Notes: generated by a model not told the origin, from the sequence alone. Counted from the first letter of the stretch, positions 1 through 10,705 are shown. The stretch: 64,000 nt of DNA from Brenneria izadpanahii (GCF_017569925.1 NZ_CP050854.1:4030001-4094000); one strand, 5' to 3'. Numbers and translations: made by a program.

Positions 1-1
1 G

Positions 2-1315
2 GAAGTGGACATGCTGAAAAGCACCGCCAGCAGCGACCTCTACCGACTGTTTCGTAACTGTTCCCTGGCCGTATTGAATTCCGGCAGCCAGACGGATAAC
101 AGCAAAGAACTGCTTTCCCGTTATGAAGATTTCGATATTAACGTATTGCGCCGTGAACGCGGCGTTAAGCTGGAGCTGGTTAATCCGCCGGAGGACGCAT
201 TCGTCGACGGCAATATCATTCGCTCGCTTCAGGCCAACCTGTTCGCCGTACTGCGCGATATTCTGTTTGTTAACGGGCAGCTAGTCCACGCCGGCCGTTA
301 CCTCAACCTGAACCTGGAAAACTCTACGCATATCACCAATCTGGTCTTCTCTATTTTGCGCAACGCCAGAGCGCTGCACGTGGGCGAAGAACCCAATATG
401 GTGGTGTGTTGGGGGGGCCATTCCATTAATGAAACCGAATATCTTTACGCGCGGAAAGTGGGTAGCCAACTAGGCCTGCGCGAGTTGAATATCTGTACGG
501 GCTGCGGCCCCGGCGCCATGGAAGCGCCAATGAAGGGCGCCGCCGTCGGACACGCGCAGCAACGTTACAAAGACGGGCGTTTTATCGGCATGACCGAGCC
601 GTCCATCATCGCCGCCGAACCGCCTAACCCGCTGGTGAATGAATTGATCATCATGCCGGATATTGAAAAGCGCCTGGAAGCGTTTGTGCGTCTCGGCCAT
701 GGCATCATTATTTTCCCCGGCGGCGTCGGTACGGCGGAAGAATTTCTGTACCTGTTGGGCATTATGATGAATCCGGAAAACAGCGAGCAAGTCTTGCCGA
801 TCATTCTTACCGGTCCGGAGGAAAGCGCCGATTATTTTCGCGTGCTGGATGAGTTTATCGTCGGCACATTAGGCCGCCAGGCGCGCCGTCACTACTCCAT
901 CATCATTAATGACGCCGCGGAAGTCGCCCGTCAGATGAAAAAAGCCATGCCGGTGGTTCAGGAAAGCCGCCGTCACACCGGCGATGCCTATAGCTTTAAC
1001 TGGTCGTTGCGTATCGCCCCCGATCTGCAGATGCCGTTCGATCCCAGCCATGAAAATATGGCCAACCTTAATCTGCATTTCGATCAACCCGCGGAAGAAC
1101 TGGCCGCCGCCCTGCGTCGCGCGTTCTCCGGGATTGTCGCCGGTAATGTCAAAGAAGTGGGGATTCAGGCCATTGAGCAGCAAGGGCCTTACAAAATCCA
1201 CGGTGACTCGCAGCTCATGAAAAGCATGGACCGGCTGCTTCAGGGCTTCGTCGCGCAGCAGCGCATGAAACTCCCCGGCAGCGCTTATGTTCCCTGCTAC
1301 GAGATCTGCGCTTAA
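2..1315 (+). CDS. ppnN: Pyrimidine/purine nucleotide 5'-monophosphate nucleosidase PpnN (5' end outside window)
   Basis: PpnN (formerly YgdH) hydrolyses nucleoside 5'-monophosphates to base and ribose 5-phosphate and in E. coli is controlled by (p)ppGpp. The reading frame is open to the window edge and begins with Glu-Val-Asp-Met-Leu, matching an internal stretch of the E. coli protein, so about 18 N-terminal residues lie upstream and the GTG at 5 is not the start. The LOG-type nucleosidase motifs are visible: [11 protein letters not shown] near codon 165 and PGGVGTAEE near codon 238. The C-terminus (PCYEICA) matches the family end. xni follows about 100 bases downstream on the same strand; the sdaC-sdaB pair that separates them in E. 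coli is absent. Confidence 0.96.
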   Translation, partial: EVDMLKSTASSDLYRLFRNCSLAVLNSGSQTDNSKELLSRYEDFDINVLRRERGVKLELVNPPEDAFVDGNIIRSLQANLFAVLRDILFVNGQLVHAGRYLNLNLENSTHITNLVFSILRNARALHVGEEPNMVVCWGGHSINETEYLYARKVGSQLGLRELNICTGCGPGAMEAPMKGAAVGHAQQRYKDGRFIGMTEPSIIAAEPPNPLVNELIIMPDIEKRLEAFVRLGHGIIIFPGGVGTAEEFLYLLGIMMNPENSEQVLPIILTGPEESADYFRVLDEFIVGTLGRQARRHYSIIINDAAEVARQMKKAMPVVQESRRHTGDAYSFNWSLRIAPDLQMPFDPSHENMANLNLHFDQPAEELAAALRRAFSGIVAGNVKEVGIQAIEQQGPYKIHGDSQLMKSMDRLLQGFVAQQRMKLPGSAYVPCYEICA

Positions 1316-1419
1316 CGCCGACCGCGCGCTTTGCCGATATCCGCTCAATCGGCTGATAACCAACGAGGGGAAGGAAATCTTCCCCTCACGACATGGACGA
1401 CACCGTCAGGAACCCGCTT

Positions 1420-2181
1420 ATGCCCGTACATTTGCTGATTGTCGATGCGATGAACTTAATACGCCGGATTCATGCCGTACAAGGTTCCCCTTGCGTCACT
1501 GCCTGCCAGCATGCGCTAAACCAACTGTTGCAACACAGTCAGCCAAGCCATGCCGTGGCGGTATTTGATGATGAAGATCGAAACGCCAGCTGGCGCCATC
1601 AGATTTTACCGGAGTACAAAGCCGGGCGTTCCCCAATGCCGGAAAATCTTAAACAGGAGCTGGTGCAAATTAAAGCCGCATTTGCCGCGATGGGAGTCGC
1701 GAGCTGGCATTCGCCGGGTAACGAAGCGGATGATTTGGCGGCGACGCTGGCCACTAAAGTAGCGGGGTCCGGGCATCAGGCGACGATCGTGTCCACCGAC
1801 AAAGGTTACTGCCAGCTACTGGCGCCGACGATCCAAATCAGAGATTACTTTCAAAAACGCTGGCTGGATCTCCCTTTTGTACAACAGGAGTTTGGCGTAT
1901 TGCCGCAACAGCTCCCCGACTATTGGGGGTTGGCGGGGATCGGCAGCAGTAAAATTCCCGGGGTCAGCGGCATCGGCCCCAAAAGCGCGGTGCAGTTGCT
2001 GCAACAGGCCGGCGGCCTGGATGCGCTCTATCAACAACTGGAAGATGTGCCGGAGAAATGGCGCGGCAAACTGGAGCAACAGCGGGAAATGGCATTTATC
2101 AGCCGCCGGGTCGCGACGCTCAGCAAGGATCTGTCGCTGCATGGCAACCTTCAGCAGCTAAGAGTGCCGTCCCCGCGCTGA
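1420..2181 (+). CDS. xni: Flap endonuclease Xni (ExoIX)
   Basis: Xni (YgdG) is a small FEN-family protein that binds and cleaves 5' flap DNA, probably during Okazaki fragment processing. The frame stays open from 1393, but the ATG at 1420 ([16 protein letters not shown]) is preferred: AGGAA lies at a proper distance before it and the E. coli protein also starts [10 protein letters not shown]. The product is 253 residues, close to the E. coli 251. Visible features are the N-terminal Asp of LLIVDAMN, the acidic stretch [15 protein letters not shown], and the helix-3-turn-helix [14 protein letters not shown] that contacts DNA. About 200 bases without a recognisable gene follow before the convergent rlmM. 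Confidence 0.95.
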   Translation: MPVHLLIVDAMNLIRRIHAVQGSPCVTACQHALNQLLQHSQPSHAVAVFDDEDRNASWRHQILPEYKAGRSPMPENLKQELVQIKAAFAAMGVASWHSPGNEADDLAATLATKVAGSGHQATIVSTDKGYCQLLAPTIQIRDYFQKRWLDLPFVQQEFGVLPQQLPDYWGLAGIGSSKIPGVSGIGPKSAVQLLQQAGGLDALYQQLEDVPEKWRGKLEQQREMAFISRRVATLSKDLSLHGNLQQLRVPSPR

Positions 2182-2388
2182 GAATACTCAAATCTGGGAG
2201 TAAGGCATTTCTGTAGGCTCAGCGCCAGAACGCCGCCATCGCTCCGCTACGTCGTAGCACTCGCCCGACGCAGCACTGGCTTTCACGGCACCCATCAAGC
2301 TCATTCGACGGCAACGTCCACCTCAGCGCGATTTTTTACGCCGCAAAAACCATGAGACACGCCGAGTAGTAAATCGCGCCGCAATATT

Positions 2389-3489
2389 TTACCGCTCATC
2401 ACGTCTGCCCGGCACCGCGGCCCAGAAACGGCGGGCATGAACGGTTACCTCTTCGCGATCGTGGTAGAGTTGTTTGGCATGCACTTCCGCATTGACGCCA
2501 TTTTCCTCCAGCCGTTCGCGGAGTAACGCCAGATTCTGAGAAACTTCCTCAAAACGTTTCTTCATCGGCAGTTTGAGGTTAAAGATCGCTTCTCTGCACC
2601 AGCCTTTTACCAGCCAATCGGCAATCAGACTGGTGACCTTGGCCGGTTTTTCCACCATGTCGCACACCAGCCAATAGACGTTATTACGCGGCGGTTCGAA
2701 ACGAAAGCCATCAGCCTGATGATGCATAACCTGCCCGCTATCCATCAAACTGGGCGCCATCGGGCCATTATCCACGGCGTGAACCATCATGCTGCGCTTT
2801 ACCAGTTGATAGGTCCAACCGCCGGGGCAGGCGCCCAGATCGACGGCGTACATCCCGCTGGCAAGGCGCTCATCCCACTCATCCGCCGGTATAAAAACGT
2901 GAAACGCCTCTTCGAGCTTTAATGTTGAACGGCTGGGCGCGTCCGCGGGAAACTTCAGACGGGGAATGCCCATATAAAACGGTGAATTGTTGTTGCTGTA
3001 GGAATAACCCGCATAGCAACAGCCCGGCGCGATAAACAACACATGCAGCACCGGCCGATCGGCTTTCTCATAGCCCAGCAGAATTTTATTTTCACGCAGG
3101 GCGGCGCGTAAGGGTACGGTAAACTTGCGGCAGAACTTCATCAGTTCCTTGCTTTCGTTGGTATCCGGGACTTCGACCCGTAGCTCGCCGGCCCGCTCAA
3201 TCGCCCCCGTCAGCATACCGACAATGGGAGTAATCCGGTCTTCCGGCGGAAGGTCGCGTAACAGTTCGCCGCTGACGAACATCTGACGGGCAAAAATCAA
3301 CTCATGAAGCGGCAGCTCTTTTATCAGGCGATCGGCATCTTCATGCTGATAGCATTCGAAGATCACGTAACCGCTGTTATCCTTCACCCGCACAAAGCCA
3401 TAGGCGTTATACTGCGCCGCCTTCTCGGTTATTTCCGCCGCACACTCTTTTTCAAACCCCGGACGACAGTACAAAATAACTTTATTCAT
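2389..3489 (-). CDS. rlmM: 23S rRNA 2'-O-ribose C2498 methyltransferase RlmM
   Basis: RlmM (YgdE) uses S-adenosylmethionine to methylate the 2'-OH of C2498 in 23S rRNA. Length is 366 residues, identical to E. coli. The N-terminal half is the THUMP-like RNA-binding part. The C-terminal Rossmann domain shows the SAM motif [13 protein letters not shown] (about residue 220) followed by the catalytic Asp-rich VCDMVEKP segment and NLKLPMKKR. Its ATG overlaps the end of ygdD by 8 bases, so the two are probably translated from one mRNA. Confidence 0.97.
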   Translation of the reverse strand: MNKVILYCRPGFEKECAAEITEKAAQYNAYGFVRVKDNSGYVIFECYQHEDADRLIKELPLHELIFARQMFVSGELLRDLPPEDRITPIVGMLTGAIERAGELRVEVPDTNESKELMKFCRKFTVPLRAALRENKILLGYEKADRPVLHVLFIAPGCCYAGYSYSNNNSPFYMGIPRLKFPADAPSRSTLKLEEAFHVFIPADEWDERLASGMYAVDLGACPGGWTYQLVKRSMMVHAVDNGPMAPSLMDSGQVMHHQADGFRFEPPRNNVYWLVCDMVEKPAKVTSLIADWLVKGWCREAIFNLKLPMKKRFEEVSQNLALLRERLEENGVNAEVHAKQLYHDREEVTVHARRFWAAVPGRRDER

Positions 3490-3877
3490 GGCGTTCAGCC
3501 TTTCTTTTCAGACGCAATGCGCCAACCAACATCAATAACCACCCAATCAGAAAACAGAATCCGCCAATCGGCGTGACATAAGCCCAGAGTTTCAAATGGG
3601 AAAGCGCCAGACAATACAGGCTACCGCTGAACAACACCGTGCCCAACGCCAGAAAAACGCTGCTCCAGTAAAACCACAGATTGGTGCGCTGATGCATTGA
3701 AACGGACAGCGCCAAGATAGCCAGCGTGTGAAATGCCTGATACTCCAGCCCGGTACGCAACCAGGCAAGCTCTTCCGGCCCCATACTCTTACTTAACACA
3801 TGGGAAGCAAACGCCCCCAGAGCAACAAAAACAAAACCGCTAATAGCGGCAAAAATCAGCATGAAACGGCTATTCAT
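3482..3877 (-). CDS. ygdD: DUF423 inner-membrane protein YgdD
   Basis: This 131-residue protein belongs to the DUF423 family of four-helix membrane proteins of unknown function. Hydrophobic segments are visible at the N-terminus ([19 protein letters not shown], followed by ASHVL) and in three later stretches, and a basic tail ([10 protein letters not shown]) ends it. It is the first gene of the ygdD-rlmM pair and overlaps rlmM by 8 bases. No function can be inferred beyond the conserved pairing. Confidence 0.93.
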   Translation of the reverse strand: MNSRFMLIFAAISGFVFVALGAFASHVLSKSMGPEELAWLRTGLEYQAFHTLAILALSVSMHQRTNLWFYWSSVFLALGTVLFSGSLYCLALSHLKLWAYVTPIGGFCFLIGWLLMLVGALRLKRKAERHE

Positions 3878-3986
3878 TGTTGATACCTAATTTTGTGCCT
3901 ACTCCGTAAGCATTATTGTCGCCGGACAGCGCATAAAACCACCCAGACTCACCGCCTGTAAGGGGCATTCGCTATGCGCCCCGCTA

Positions 3987-4910
3987 TCAGCGCGTACTGT
4001 TATCGTAACGGAAGCGAAACTTTTCCTGTTCGCTGGCGGCCCGCGCCAGAATCCAGTGGCGAAAGGCGGCTATTTTACCCAGTTCTGCCTGACTGTCATG
4101 ACATACCAGATAAAAAGCATTTTTACTAACCAGCACATCATTAAACGGACAGACCAGCCGACCCGCTTCAAGTTCGCTCTGCGCCATCACATTATTCGCC
4201 AGCGCAACCCCCTGCCCGTGAATCGCCGCCTGCAATACCATCGCGCTGTGGCTGAAAATCGGCCCCTGCTGCACATTTATTTGTACCCCAAGTTGACGCG
4301 TATAAGCGAGCCAGTCACGGCGCGACGTATCATGCAACAGCGTATGCGCGCCCAGATCGGCCGGCGTTTTCAAAGGATGCTCCCCGGTTAACAACGCGGG
4401 CGAGCAGACGGGCAGCAGATACTCGGCATACAATTTCTCTACCCGTAACCCCGGCCAGTTCCCCCGGCCATAAAAAATGGCGACGTCCACGTCATCCGAC
4501 ATGCGATCTTCATCGCGATCCACCGCCTGAATTCGCACATCAATGCCCGGATATTCCGTATTAAAACTTGATAAACGAGGAACCAGCCAGTGAATGGCAA
4601 AGCTGGGCAGCAGGCTAACGGTCAATGCGCCTTTGGCGCTGCGCGACTGCAGCTTACGGGTCGCTTCATTAAGCGAGGAAAATATTTCTTTTATATCAAG
4701 ATAATAACTTTGCCCTTCTTCCGTCAGCAGCAGAGAGCGATTACGTCGGCGGAACAATTTCAGCCCCAGGAAATCCTCCAGCGACTTTATCTGATGGCTG
4801 ACCGCCGCCTGCGTAACGAATAGCTCTTCCGCCGCTTTGGTAAAGCTGAGATGGCGGGCCGCCGCATCAAATACGCGCAAGGAGTTGAGTGGAGGGAGAC
4901 GTTTCGACAT
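3987..4910 (-). CDS. gcvA: LysR-type glycine cleavage regulator GcvA
   Basis: GcvA activates the gcvTHP operon when glycine is present and represses it otherwise. It also activates the divergent small RNA gene gcvB. The 307-residue protein has the LysR winged HTH in residues 1-62 (LNSLRVFDAAARHLSFTKAA, then TQAAVSHQIKSLE) and a periplasmic-binding-like effector domain with SLLPSFAIHWLVPRL. E. coli GcvA has 305 residues. The gene is transcribed away from gcvB, whose promoter lies about 95 bases upstream, the same arrangement as in E. coli. Confidence 0.96.
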   Translation of the reverse strand: MSKRLPPLNSLRVFDAAARHLSFTKAAEELFVTQAAVSHQIKSLEDFLGLKLFRRRNRSLLLTEEGQSYYLDIKEIFSSLNEATRKLQSRSAKGALTVSLLPSFAIHWLVPRLSSFNTEYPGIDVRIQAVDRDEDRMSDDVDVAIFYGRGNWPGLRVEKLYAEYLLPVCSPALLTGEHPLKTPADLGAHTLLHDTSRRDWLAYTRQLGVQINVQQGPIFSHSAMVLQAAIHGQGVALANNVMAQSELEAGRLVCPFNDVLVSKNAFYLVCHDSQAELGKIAAFRHWILARAASEQEKFRFRYDNSTR

Positions 4911-5002
4911 GAATGAAATTCTTTTATTTCCCGATAAATAACATACACATCATGTTCATTTATCTATTAGATTTTATAATCCGAAACATTATAAATTGTC
5001 CA

Positions 5003-5031
5003 TTGAGGATGTACCAGCAAATACCTATATT
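5003..5031 (+). promoter_or_regulatory. gcvB promoter
   Basis: TTGAGG (5003-5008) and TATATT (5026-5031) are separated by 17 bases and stand 7 bases ahead of the inferred GcvB 5' end at 5038. GcvA would bind just upstream, in the gap shared with gcvA; no exact GcvA site was assigned. Confidence 0.75.
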
Positions 5032-5037
5032 AGCTCG

Positions 5038-5226
5038 ACTTCCTAAGCCGGAACGAAAAGTGCGGAGGGGTAATCCGAAGTGCTTTTGGCTTGTGGTTGT
5101 GATGTTGTGTTTGCTATTTGTTTGTCTGCCTTTGCAGATAAGGTAGCCCGGCTACCTTTTCACTTTCTTACATTTACCTTGTCTGTCCTGATTTTAATAC
5201 AGCACCGCATCTGCGGTGCTTTTTTT
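5038..5226 (+). ncRNA. gcvB: GcvB small regulatory RNA
   Basis: GcvB is an Hfq-dependent small RNA that represses many amino acid and peptide transporter mRNAs by base pairing. The sequence begins ACTTCCTAAGCCGGAACGAA, almost identical to the E. coli 5' end. It contains the G/U-rich R1 seed region TTGTGGTTGTGATGTTGTG (5091-5109), the conserved GGTAGCCCGGCTACC hairpin (5143-5157) followed by TTTTCACTTTCTTACATTTACC, and ends in the terminator GCACCGCATCTGCGGTGC plus a T run. At about 189 nt it is a little shorter than the roughly 205 nt of E. coli; the missing part is the stem before R1. It lies between gcvA and ygdI exactly as in E. coli. Confidence 0.96.
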
Positions 5227-5256
5227 ATCTCATAGCCGAAAATTATTCACAGAAGA

Positions 5257-5478
5257 TTACTTCGCTTCCGTCATTCCCTGCACAAGATCGCGGCTGATCT
5301 GCTGATTCTGGCCGTACGCATCGGTATAGCTAATCATACCGGTTTCATCGTCGACCTGGGGTTTGCCGTCGGCAATGATCGTGCGCCCGTCATTGGTATG
5401 AATGACATAATTGCTGGAACAAGCTGCCAGAGAAAACGCCATCACAATAGCGGCGAAAATAGAGATTTTATTCTTCAT
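5257..5478 (-). CDS. ygdI: Small lipoprotein YgdI (DUF903)
   Basis: A 73-residue predicted lipoprotein. Residues 1-19 are a signal peptide with lipobox LAAC, so Cys20 would be lipidated. The mature part has the DUF903 pattern NYVIHTNDGRTIIADGKP, then DDETGMISYTDAYGQNQQI, close to E. coli YgdI. Its function is unknown. The gene is convergent with gcvB, with about 30 bases between the small RNA terminator and its stop codon. A second family member, ygdR, lies at 37.2 kb. Confidence 0.93.
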   Translation of the reverse strand: MKNKISIFAAIVMAFSLAACSSNYVIHTNDGRTIIADGKPQVDDETGMISYTDAYGQNQQISRDLVQGMTEAK

Positions 5479-5662
5479 AGTTAACTCCTGTTGAATAAAA
5501 ACACTTTACAAGTGACTTTACACACCAATAAATTCTAAAAATTTAACAATCTAAAGTGTAGTATGAATTATCCGCTTTTCCAGAAAATAGCGCTAAGCAT
5601 CGTCCTAAACTTGTGTCCCCAGTGAAAATGGGACAGGATCTGACTCCCAAAAGAGGATGCTC

Positions 5663-6868
5663 ATGACACCGTTTAACGCCACATCTTTCCGCCGGCAGTT
5701 TCCCGCACTGGTGCACCCAGGGGTATACCTTGATAGTGCGGCCACGGCATTAAAACCTCGAATAGTCGCCGATACCGTTCAGCAGTTTTACTGCCAGGAG
5801 AACGGTACGGTTCATCGTAGCCAGCACCGTGCGGCGCAGCGGCTGACGCAGCGCTTTGAACGCGCGCGGGAGCAGGTTGCGGCGCTGATACATGCCGACG
5901 ATGCGCGCTCCATTATCTGGACGAAAGGCACGACGGAAGCCATTAATCTGGTGGCGCAAAGCTATGCCAGACCGCGCCTGCGTCCGAACGATGAGATCGT
6001 GGTCAGTGAAGCGGAACACCACGCCAACCTGATCCCCTGGCTGATGGCGGCGGAGCAAACCGGCGCACGCGTAATAAAACTGCCCATCGGGGAGGATTTA
6101 TTGCCGGATATAAAGCGCCTTCCTCATTTGCTGAACAGCAGAACGCGTATTCTGGCGCTGGGGCACATGTCTAACGTTACCGGCGGCATACCCGATCTGG
6201 CGGCGGCTATTCAGCTTGCCCACCACTATGGCGCACGGGTGATGATCGACGGCGCTCAAGGCATGGTTCACTGCCCGCCGGATGTTCAAGCGCTGGATAT
6301 CGATTTTTATGCGTTCTCCGGACATAAACTGTATGCGCCCACCGGTCTCGGCGTGCTGTATGGGAAAACGGCGCTGTTGGAAAGCATGGCGCCGTGGCAA
6401 GGCGGCGGCAAGATGATGACCAAGGTCTCTTTTGATGGTTTTACGCCTCAGGCGATCCCTCACCGTTTTGAAGCGGGTACGCCTCATATCGCAGGCGTTA
6501 TCGGCCTGTCTGCGGCGGTGGATTGGCTATCCGGGCTGGACTGGCGGGCAGCGGAGCTATACAGTCAAGCGCTGGCCGGCCAAGCGGAAACCCGCCTGGC
6601 GCAGTTTCCCGGCTTTCGCAGTTTCCGCTGCGCAAATTCCAGCGTACTGTCTTTCGAATTTGCCGGTATTCACCACAGCGACCTGGTCACGCTATTGGCT
6701 GAAAGCGGTATTGCGCTGCGCGCCGGGCATCATTGCGCGCAGCCCTTAATGACCGCGCTCGGAATCGACGGCGCGTTGCGCGCCTCATTTGCCCCTTATA
6801 ACAACCAGCAGGATGTCGACGCGTTGATTACAGCCGTCGGCGCGGCGCTTGAATTACTGACCGACTAG
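5663..6868 (+). CDS. csdA: Cysteine desulfurase CsdA
   Basis: CsdA is a pyridoxal phosphate enzyme that removes sulfur from cysteine (also selenium from selenocysteine) and passes it to CsdE. The ATG at 5663 is chosen over 5657 because AGAGG ends at 5656, directly against the earlier ATG but six bases from the later one. The result is 401 residues, as in E. coli. The PLP lysine is Lys222 in [11 protein letters not shown] and the persulfide cysteine is Cys358 in RAGHHCAQP, both at the E. coli positions. csdE follows after 11 bases. Confidence 0.97.
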   Translation: MTPFNATSFRRQFPALVHPGVYLDSAATALKPRIVADTVQQFYCQENGTVHRSQHRAAQRLTQRFERAREQVAALIHADDARSIIWTKGTTEAINLVAQSYARPRLRPNDEIVVSEAEHHANLIPWLMAAEQTGARVIKLPIGEDLLPDIKRLPHLLNSRTRILALGHMSNVTGGIPDLAAAIQLAHHYGARVMIDGAQGMVHCPPDVQALDIDFYAFSGHKLYAPTGLGVLYGKTALLESMAPWQGGGKMMTKVSFDGFTPQAIPHRFEAGTPHIAGVIGLSAAVDWLSGLDWRAAELYSQALAGQAETRLAQFPGFRSFRCANSSVLSFEFAGIHHSDLVTLLAESGIALRAGHHCAQPLMTALGIDGALRASFAPYNNQQDVDALITAVGAALELLTD

Positions 6869-6879
6869 CGAAGATAACC

Positions 6880-7326
6880 ATGACCGACATGACACATACG
6901 GCCCATCCGTTCGGCCGCCAGATTAGCGCAGTTGACCTGAAAACGCGTTTCGACGCCTGCCGTTCATGGGAAGAACGCTACCGGCAGCTTATTTTATTAG
7001 CCAAGCAGCTCCCTTCCCTGCCGGAAACATTAAAAAACGAGACGATCGCGCTGTCCGGCTGTGAAAATCGGGTCTGGCTGGGTTATCAACGTCAGGAAGA
7101 CGGGACGCTGCATTTTTATGGCGACAGCGACGGACGTATCGTGCGCGGATTGCTGGCGGTGTTATTAACCGCGGTAGAAGGGAAAACGGCGGACACATTA
7201 CTTCAGGAAGATCCGCTGGCGCTGTTCGATACGCTGGGGCTGCGCGCGCAGCTTAGCGCCTCGCGATCGAGCGGCTTAGCCGCGCTGGCCGCCCGCATCC
7301 AGGCCATTGCGGCAGAGTGCGCCTGA
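6880..7326 (+). CDS. csdE: Sulfur acceptor protein CsdE
   Basis: CsdE is the SufE-type partner of CsdA: it accepts the persulfide sulfur on a conserved cysteine and stimulates desulfurase activity. Here that residue is Cys61 in [13 protein letters not shown]. The protein has 148 residues, the usual family length, with the SufE fold signature [15 protein letters not shown]. It is co-directional with csdA and convergent with tcdA, which in E. coli (as CsdL) also works with the CsdA-CsdE system. Confidence 0.96.
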   Translation: MTDMTHTAHPFGRQISAVDLKTRFDACRSWEERYRQLILLAKQLPSLPETLKNETIALSGCENRVWLGYQRQEDGTLHFYGDSDGRIVRGLLAVLLTAVEGKTADTLLQEDPLALFDTLGLRAQLSASRSSGLAALAARIQAIAAECA

Positions 7327-7362
7327 CGATAACCGGAGCAGGCGGCGGCATCGCTAACCTTC

Positions 7363-8196
7363 CTATGCCGATTTAACCGTCTGACTCTCGTTGGATCGAC
7401 GCGCGGCTTTCGCCATCATTTTCTTCAACGCATGAGAAACGGCGACAAAACCGAACGTGGCCGTGACCATCGTGGCGGCGCCGAAACCGGATGCGCAATC
7501 CATACGTTTGACGCCCTCGGCGGTGCTGCGTGAAGCGCACACCGAACCATCGGGCTGCGGATAAACCAGAGGCTCGCTGGAAAACACGCAATCTATCCCC
7601 AGCTTTCCTTTACTGTTTTTCACCACGTTGAAATCATGTTTCAACCGCTCGCGCAGTTTGGCGGCCAGCGGATCCTGAATGGTTTTCGCCAGATCGGCCA
7701 CCTCGATGCGCGTAGGGTCGATTTGCCCGCCCGCGCCGCCGACGGTCACCACCGGAATTTTGTAACGCCGGCAGTAAGAGAGCAGCGCCGCTTTAGGACG
7801 CACGCTATCGATCGCATCAATAACATAACTGAAATTGCGATCGAGCAACGTTTCGACATTCTCGGCGCTGATGAAATCATCCACGCAGGTCACGCGGCAT
7901 TCCGGGTTAATCGCCAGGATACGTTCCGCCATGACTTCCGTTTTCGCCTGCCCGGTATGCTGACGCAACGCATGGATCTGCCGGTTGGTGTTACTGACGC
8001 ACACATCGTCCATATCAATCAGGGTGATCGCCCCGATGCCGGTACGAGCCAGCGCCTCCGCGGCCCAAGAACCGACGCCGCCGATACCAATCACACAGAC
8101 GTGAGCCTCGGAAAACAGTTCCAGCGCCTGCCGGCCATATAAACGAGCGGTACCGCCGAAGCGCTGTAGATAGGCTTCGGATAATTGCGAACTCAT
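7363..8196 (-). CDS. tcdA: tRNA threonylcarbamoyladenosine dehydratase TcdA
   Basis: TcdA (CsdL/YgdL) is an E1-like ATP-dependent enzyme that converts t6A37 of ANN-decoding tRNAs to cyclic t6A. The adenylation fold shows CVIGIGGVGSWAAEALARTG near residue 35 and the Asp of LIDMDDVC; the GGAGGQIDPT loop and the C-terminal helix FGFVAVSHALKKMMAKA follow. The ATG at 8196 (MSSQLSEAYLQRFGG) is preferred to a TTG three codons earlier because AAGG stands nine bases before it. The product has 277 residues (E. coli 268). Confidence 0.95.
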   Translation of the reverse strand: MSSQLSEAYLQRFGGTARLYGRQALELFSEAHVCVIGIGGVGSWAAEALARTGIGAITLIDMDDVCVSNTNRQIHALRQHTGQAKTEVMAERILAINPECRVTCVDDFISAENVETLLDRNFSYVIDAIDSVRPKAALLSYCRRYKIPVVTVGGAGGQIDPTRIEVADLAKTIQDPLAAKLRERLKHDFNVVKNSKGKLGIDCVFSSEPLVYPQPDGSVCASRSTAEGVKRMDCASGFGAATMVTATFGFVAVSHALKKMMAKAARRSNESQTVKSA

Positions 8197-8280
8197 TACA
8201 ACCAACCTTTACATGAGGAAAACAAGAAAATTAACGGTAATATTTGAAATCAGCAATACGTGAGCGACCCCACCCCAATC

Positions 8281-8329
8281 CACCCCTCCGCAGGGGAGGG
8301 AGTTCGGCTCCTCCCCCTGACAAGGGGTG
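8281..8329. repeat. GC-rich intergenic hairpin element
   Basis: Outer arms CACCCCT (8281-8287) and AGGGGTG (8323-8329) are perfectly complementary and enclose a second stem, GGGGAGG with CCTCCCC, around the loop TTCGGC. The element lies between tcdA and the molybdoenzyme gene. It looks like a REP-type dispersed palindrome, but a genome-wide count cannot be made from this window. Confidence 0.5.
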
Positions 8330-8405
8330 CAGTATGAGCTCTGCGACAAAAAACCGAGCCAATCATAAAGGATCCGCCCGGTTGATGACAAACCGTCTGA
8401 CGGCG

Positions 8406-10705
8406 TTACGCCAATACCTGTCGCTTAGCCTTAGGGGAATCGCCGCCGATGACGGGCACGACTTCAACCAGGCAGCTCATGGCGTTCGGGCCTTGCGTCA
8501 ACGACGAGGTGCCAATATCCAGCGTCAGTACGTTCGCGTTCCCCGATTGCTCAACAGGGTGCCACTCTTTGCGCCCGAAACCGGGTTCGAACCAGGCGCC
8601 GGTAGACATGATCACCACCCCCGGCGTAACGCCGTCGGTAATCTGAACGCCGGCGAGGATACGGCCGCGCGCGTTTTTGACCTCCACCAGCGAACGATCG
8701 CGGATATCTCGCGCCGCCGCATCCTGCGGATGCATATAGAGCGTCTCTTTGCCTGCGGTTTTATTCGCCTCGACCTGCGGCGTCGTCGCCAGTTGGCTGT
8801 GCAGCCGATCCGCCGGCTGAATGGAAATAAAGTGCAGCGGCCAGTTTTTCGCAGCAGACGCCCCCAACCATTCGACCGGCGGCCGCCATTCAGGATGCGG
8901 AGCGAAATCGGGATAGCCGTAATCCGCAATAGTCGAACTAAACAGCTCGATTTTACCGCTTGGCGTTTGCAACGCATGCTGCTGCGGATCGCGGCGAAAA
9001 TCCTCAAAGAAAACAAACGGCTTTTCATCCATCGGGATCTCAACGCGGCCCTGCTGCCAGAAATCCTCGAATGACGGCCAGGATAACCCGGCTTCCTGTT
9101 GCCTTGCGCGGCAATCATCATAGAGCGTCGTCAGCCACTCCCGTTCACTACGGTTCTGGGTGAACTCGCCCCAATAACCGAGTCGCTCCGCCAGCTCGCT
9201 AAAGATATCAAAATCATGGCGCGCCTGATGGCGGGGCGCAATCGCCTGATGCATAGCGAAGATAAAACGATCGCGGGAAGAGCCGCCGATATCGTTGCGC
9301 TCCAGCGTCGTGGTGACCGGCAGCACGATATCCGCCATCTGCGCCGCGGGCGTCCAGACGATATCCTGCACAATCACCGTATCCGGCCGGCTCCATCCTT
9401 CCACCAGCCGGTTCAACTGCTGGTGATGATGAAAAGGATTGCCGCCGGCCCAGTGGATGAGATGAATATCGGGATAGGTATGCGTCTCCCCCTGAAAGGT
9501 GTACGGCTGACCGGGGTTAAGCAACATGTCGGCGATACGCGCCACGGGAATGGCGCGTCCTGCATTAGCGCTGGAGGGAGAGGCCGGCGCAGGCGTCGCG
9601 ATACGCTCGTTGCCGACGCTGTTCATTGAACCGTGACCGAACGAAAAACCGCCGCCCGGCAAACCGACCTGCCCCAGCATCGACGACAGCGCGATCATCA
9701 TCCAGTATGGCTGTTCGCCGCGGTGCGCCCGCTGAACGGAATAGGAACAGGTGATAAAGCTGCGTACGCCGATTAATTGTTTAGCCAGGCGTTCAATGCG
9801 CTCGACCGGAATACCGGTGATCCCGCTGGCCCAGGCCGGGGTTTTCGCCGTCCCGTCGCTGCGGCCGCTGAGATAATCCGACAATTGCTCATAGCCGACG
9901 CAGTAGCGTTGCAGAAAATCCTTGTCGTCAGCGCCCAGACGCTGAATTTCGTACCCTAACGCCAGCATCAGGGCGACGTCGGTATTCGGGCGGATAGGGA
10001 TCCACTCCGCATTGACAAATTCAGGGCAATCATCGCGCATCGGGCTGATATTAATCACCGGAATGCCCTTCGCCACCAGCGTTTCCAGCGCGGGTTTCAG
10101 CGTATGATGCCCCGCTCCGCCGGAGGCCACCTGCGCATTTTTCAACGCCAGACCGCCAAAGGCGAGAAAAATTTCACAGTGCTCGGCGACGCTGCGCCAC
10201 TCCGTCACCTTGCCAGTCAACGGATGAAAGGTACCGATCACATACGGCAGGAAAAACTGCGCCGCCCCCAGCTGTAGTTACCCTGCTGATCCACCGCGCC
10301 GCCGCCGGAAAAATAGAAGCGCCGCACCTGAGAACGAGCGTGGTGAAAACGCCCGGCGGAAGACCAACCATAAGAACCGGCGAATAGCCCGTCGGCGCCA
10401 TAGCGATCGCGGATACGGCGGTTCTCTTCGGCAACCAGTTTCAGCGCGACATCCCAGTCGACTTCAACAAAATCCTCTTTGCCGCGTAGCGAGCCATCGC
10501 TGTTCTCCCGCTTTTGCAGCCAGGAACGGCGAACGGCGGGCCGCCGGATGCGGCGTTCCGAATAGACCAGCGGGACAATGGAATCAAGCATTGGCGAGGG
10601 GGAAGGATCGTCCGCGAACGGCTCACAACGAATCAACTTTCCATCCTCAACAACGGCGGTAAACGCTCCCCAGTGAGCCAGATGTGGATAACGCTTAATC
10701 GTCAT
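8406..10705 (-). pseudogene. BisC/TorZ-type molybdopterin oxidoreductase, broken by a single-base frameshift
   Basis: Two reading frames together form one cytoplasmic molybdoenzyme of about 766 residues, the DMSO/biotin-sulfoxide reductase type. The N-terminal frame starts at the ATG at 10705 (MTIKRYPHLAHWGAF), five bases after GAGG. It runs through the (L)FAGSYGWSSAGRFHHA segment and GNYSWG, whose Ser should coordinate molybdenum. In the run of five Gs near 10265-10269 one base is missing relative to the GAAQ motif of relatives, and the frame ends a few codons later. The other frame continues with FFLPYVIGTFHP through the whole catalytic core and the C-terminal MopB cap (LASRL-equivalent near RGRILAGVQITDG). 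No signal peptide is seen. The gene is an insertion between tcdA and mltA relative to E. coli. An assembly error or phase variation in the G run is possible. Confidence 0.85.

Noticed and set aside
8209..8391. 60-codon open frame on the minus strand upstream of tcdA
   Set aside because: Runs through the GC-rich hairpin element and has no similarity to known small proteins.
8244..9074. Long plus-strand open frame opposite the molybdoenzyme gene
   Set aside because: Arg/His-rich translation typical of an antisense shadow in GC-rich DNA; the minus strand encodes recognisable MopB motifs.
8406..10241. Separate molybdoenzyme gene starting at 10241
   Set aside because: The apparent start lies just downstream of the frameshift; the true N-terminus is encoded in the other frame from 10705.
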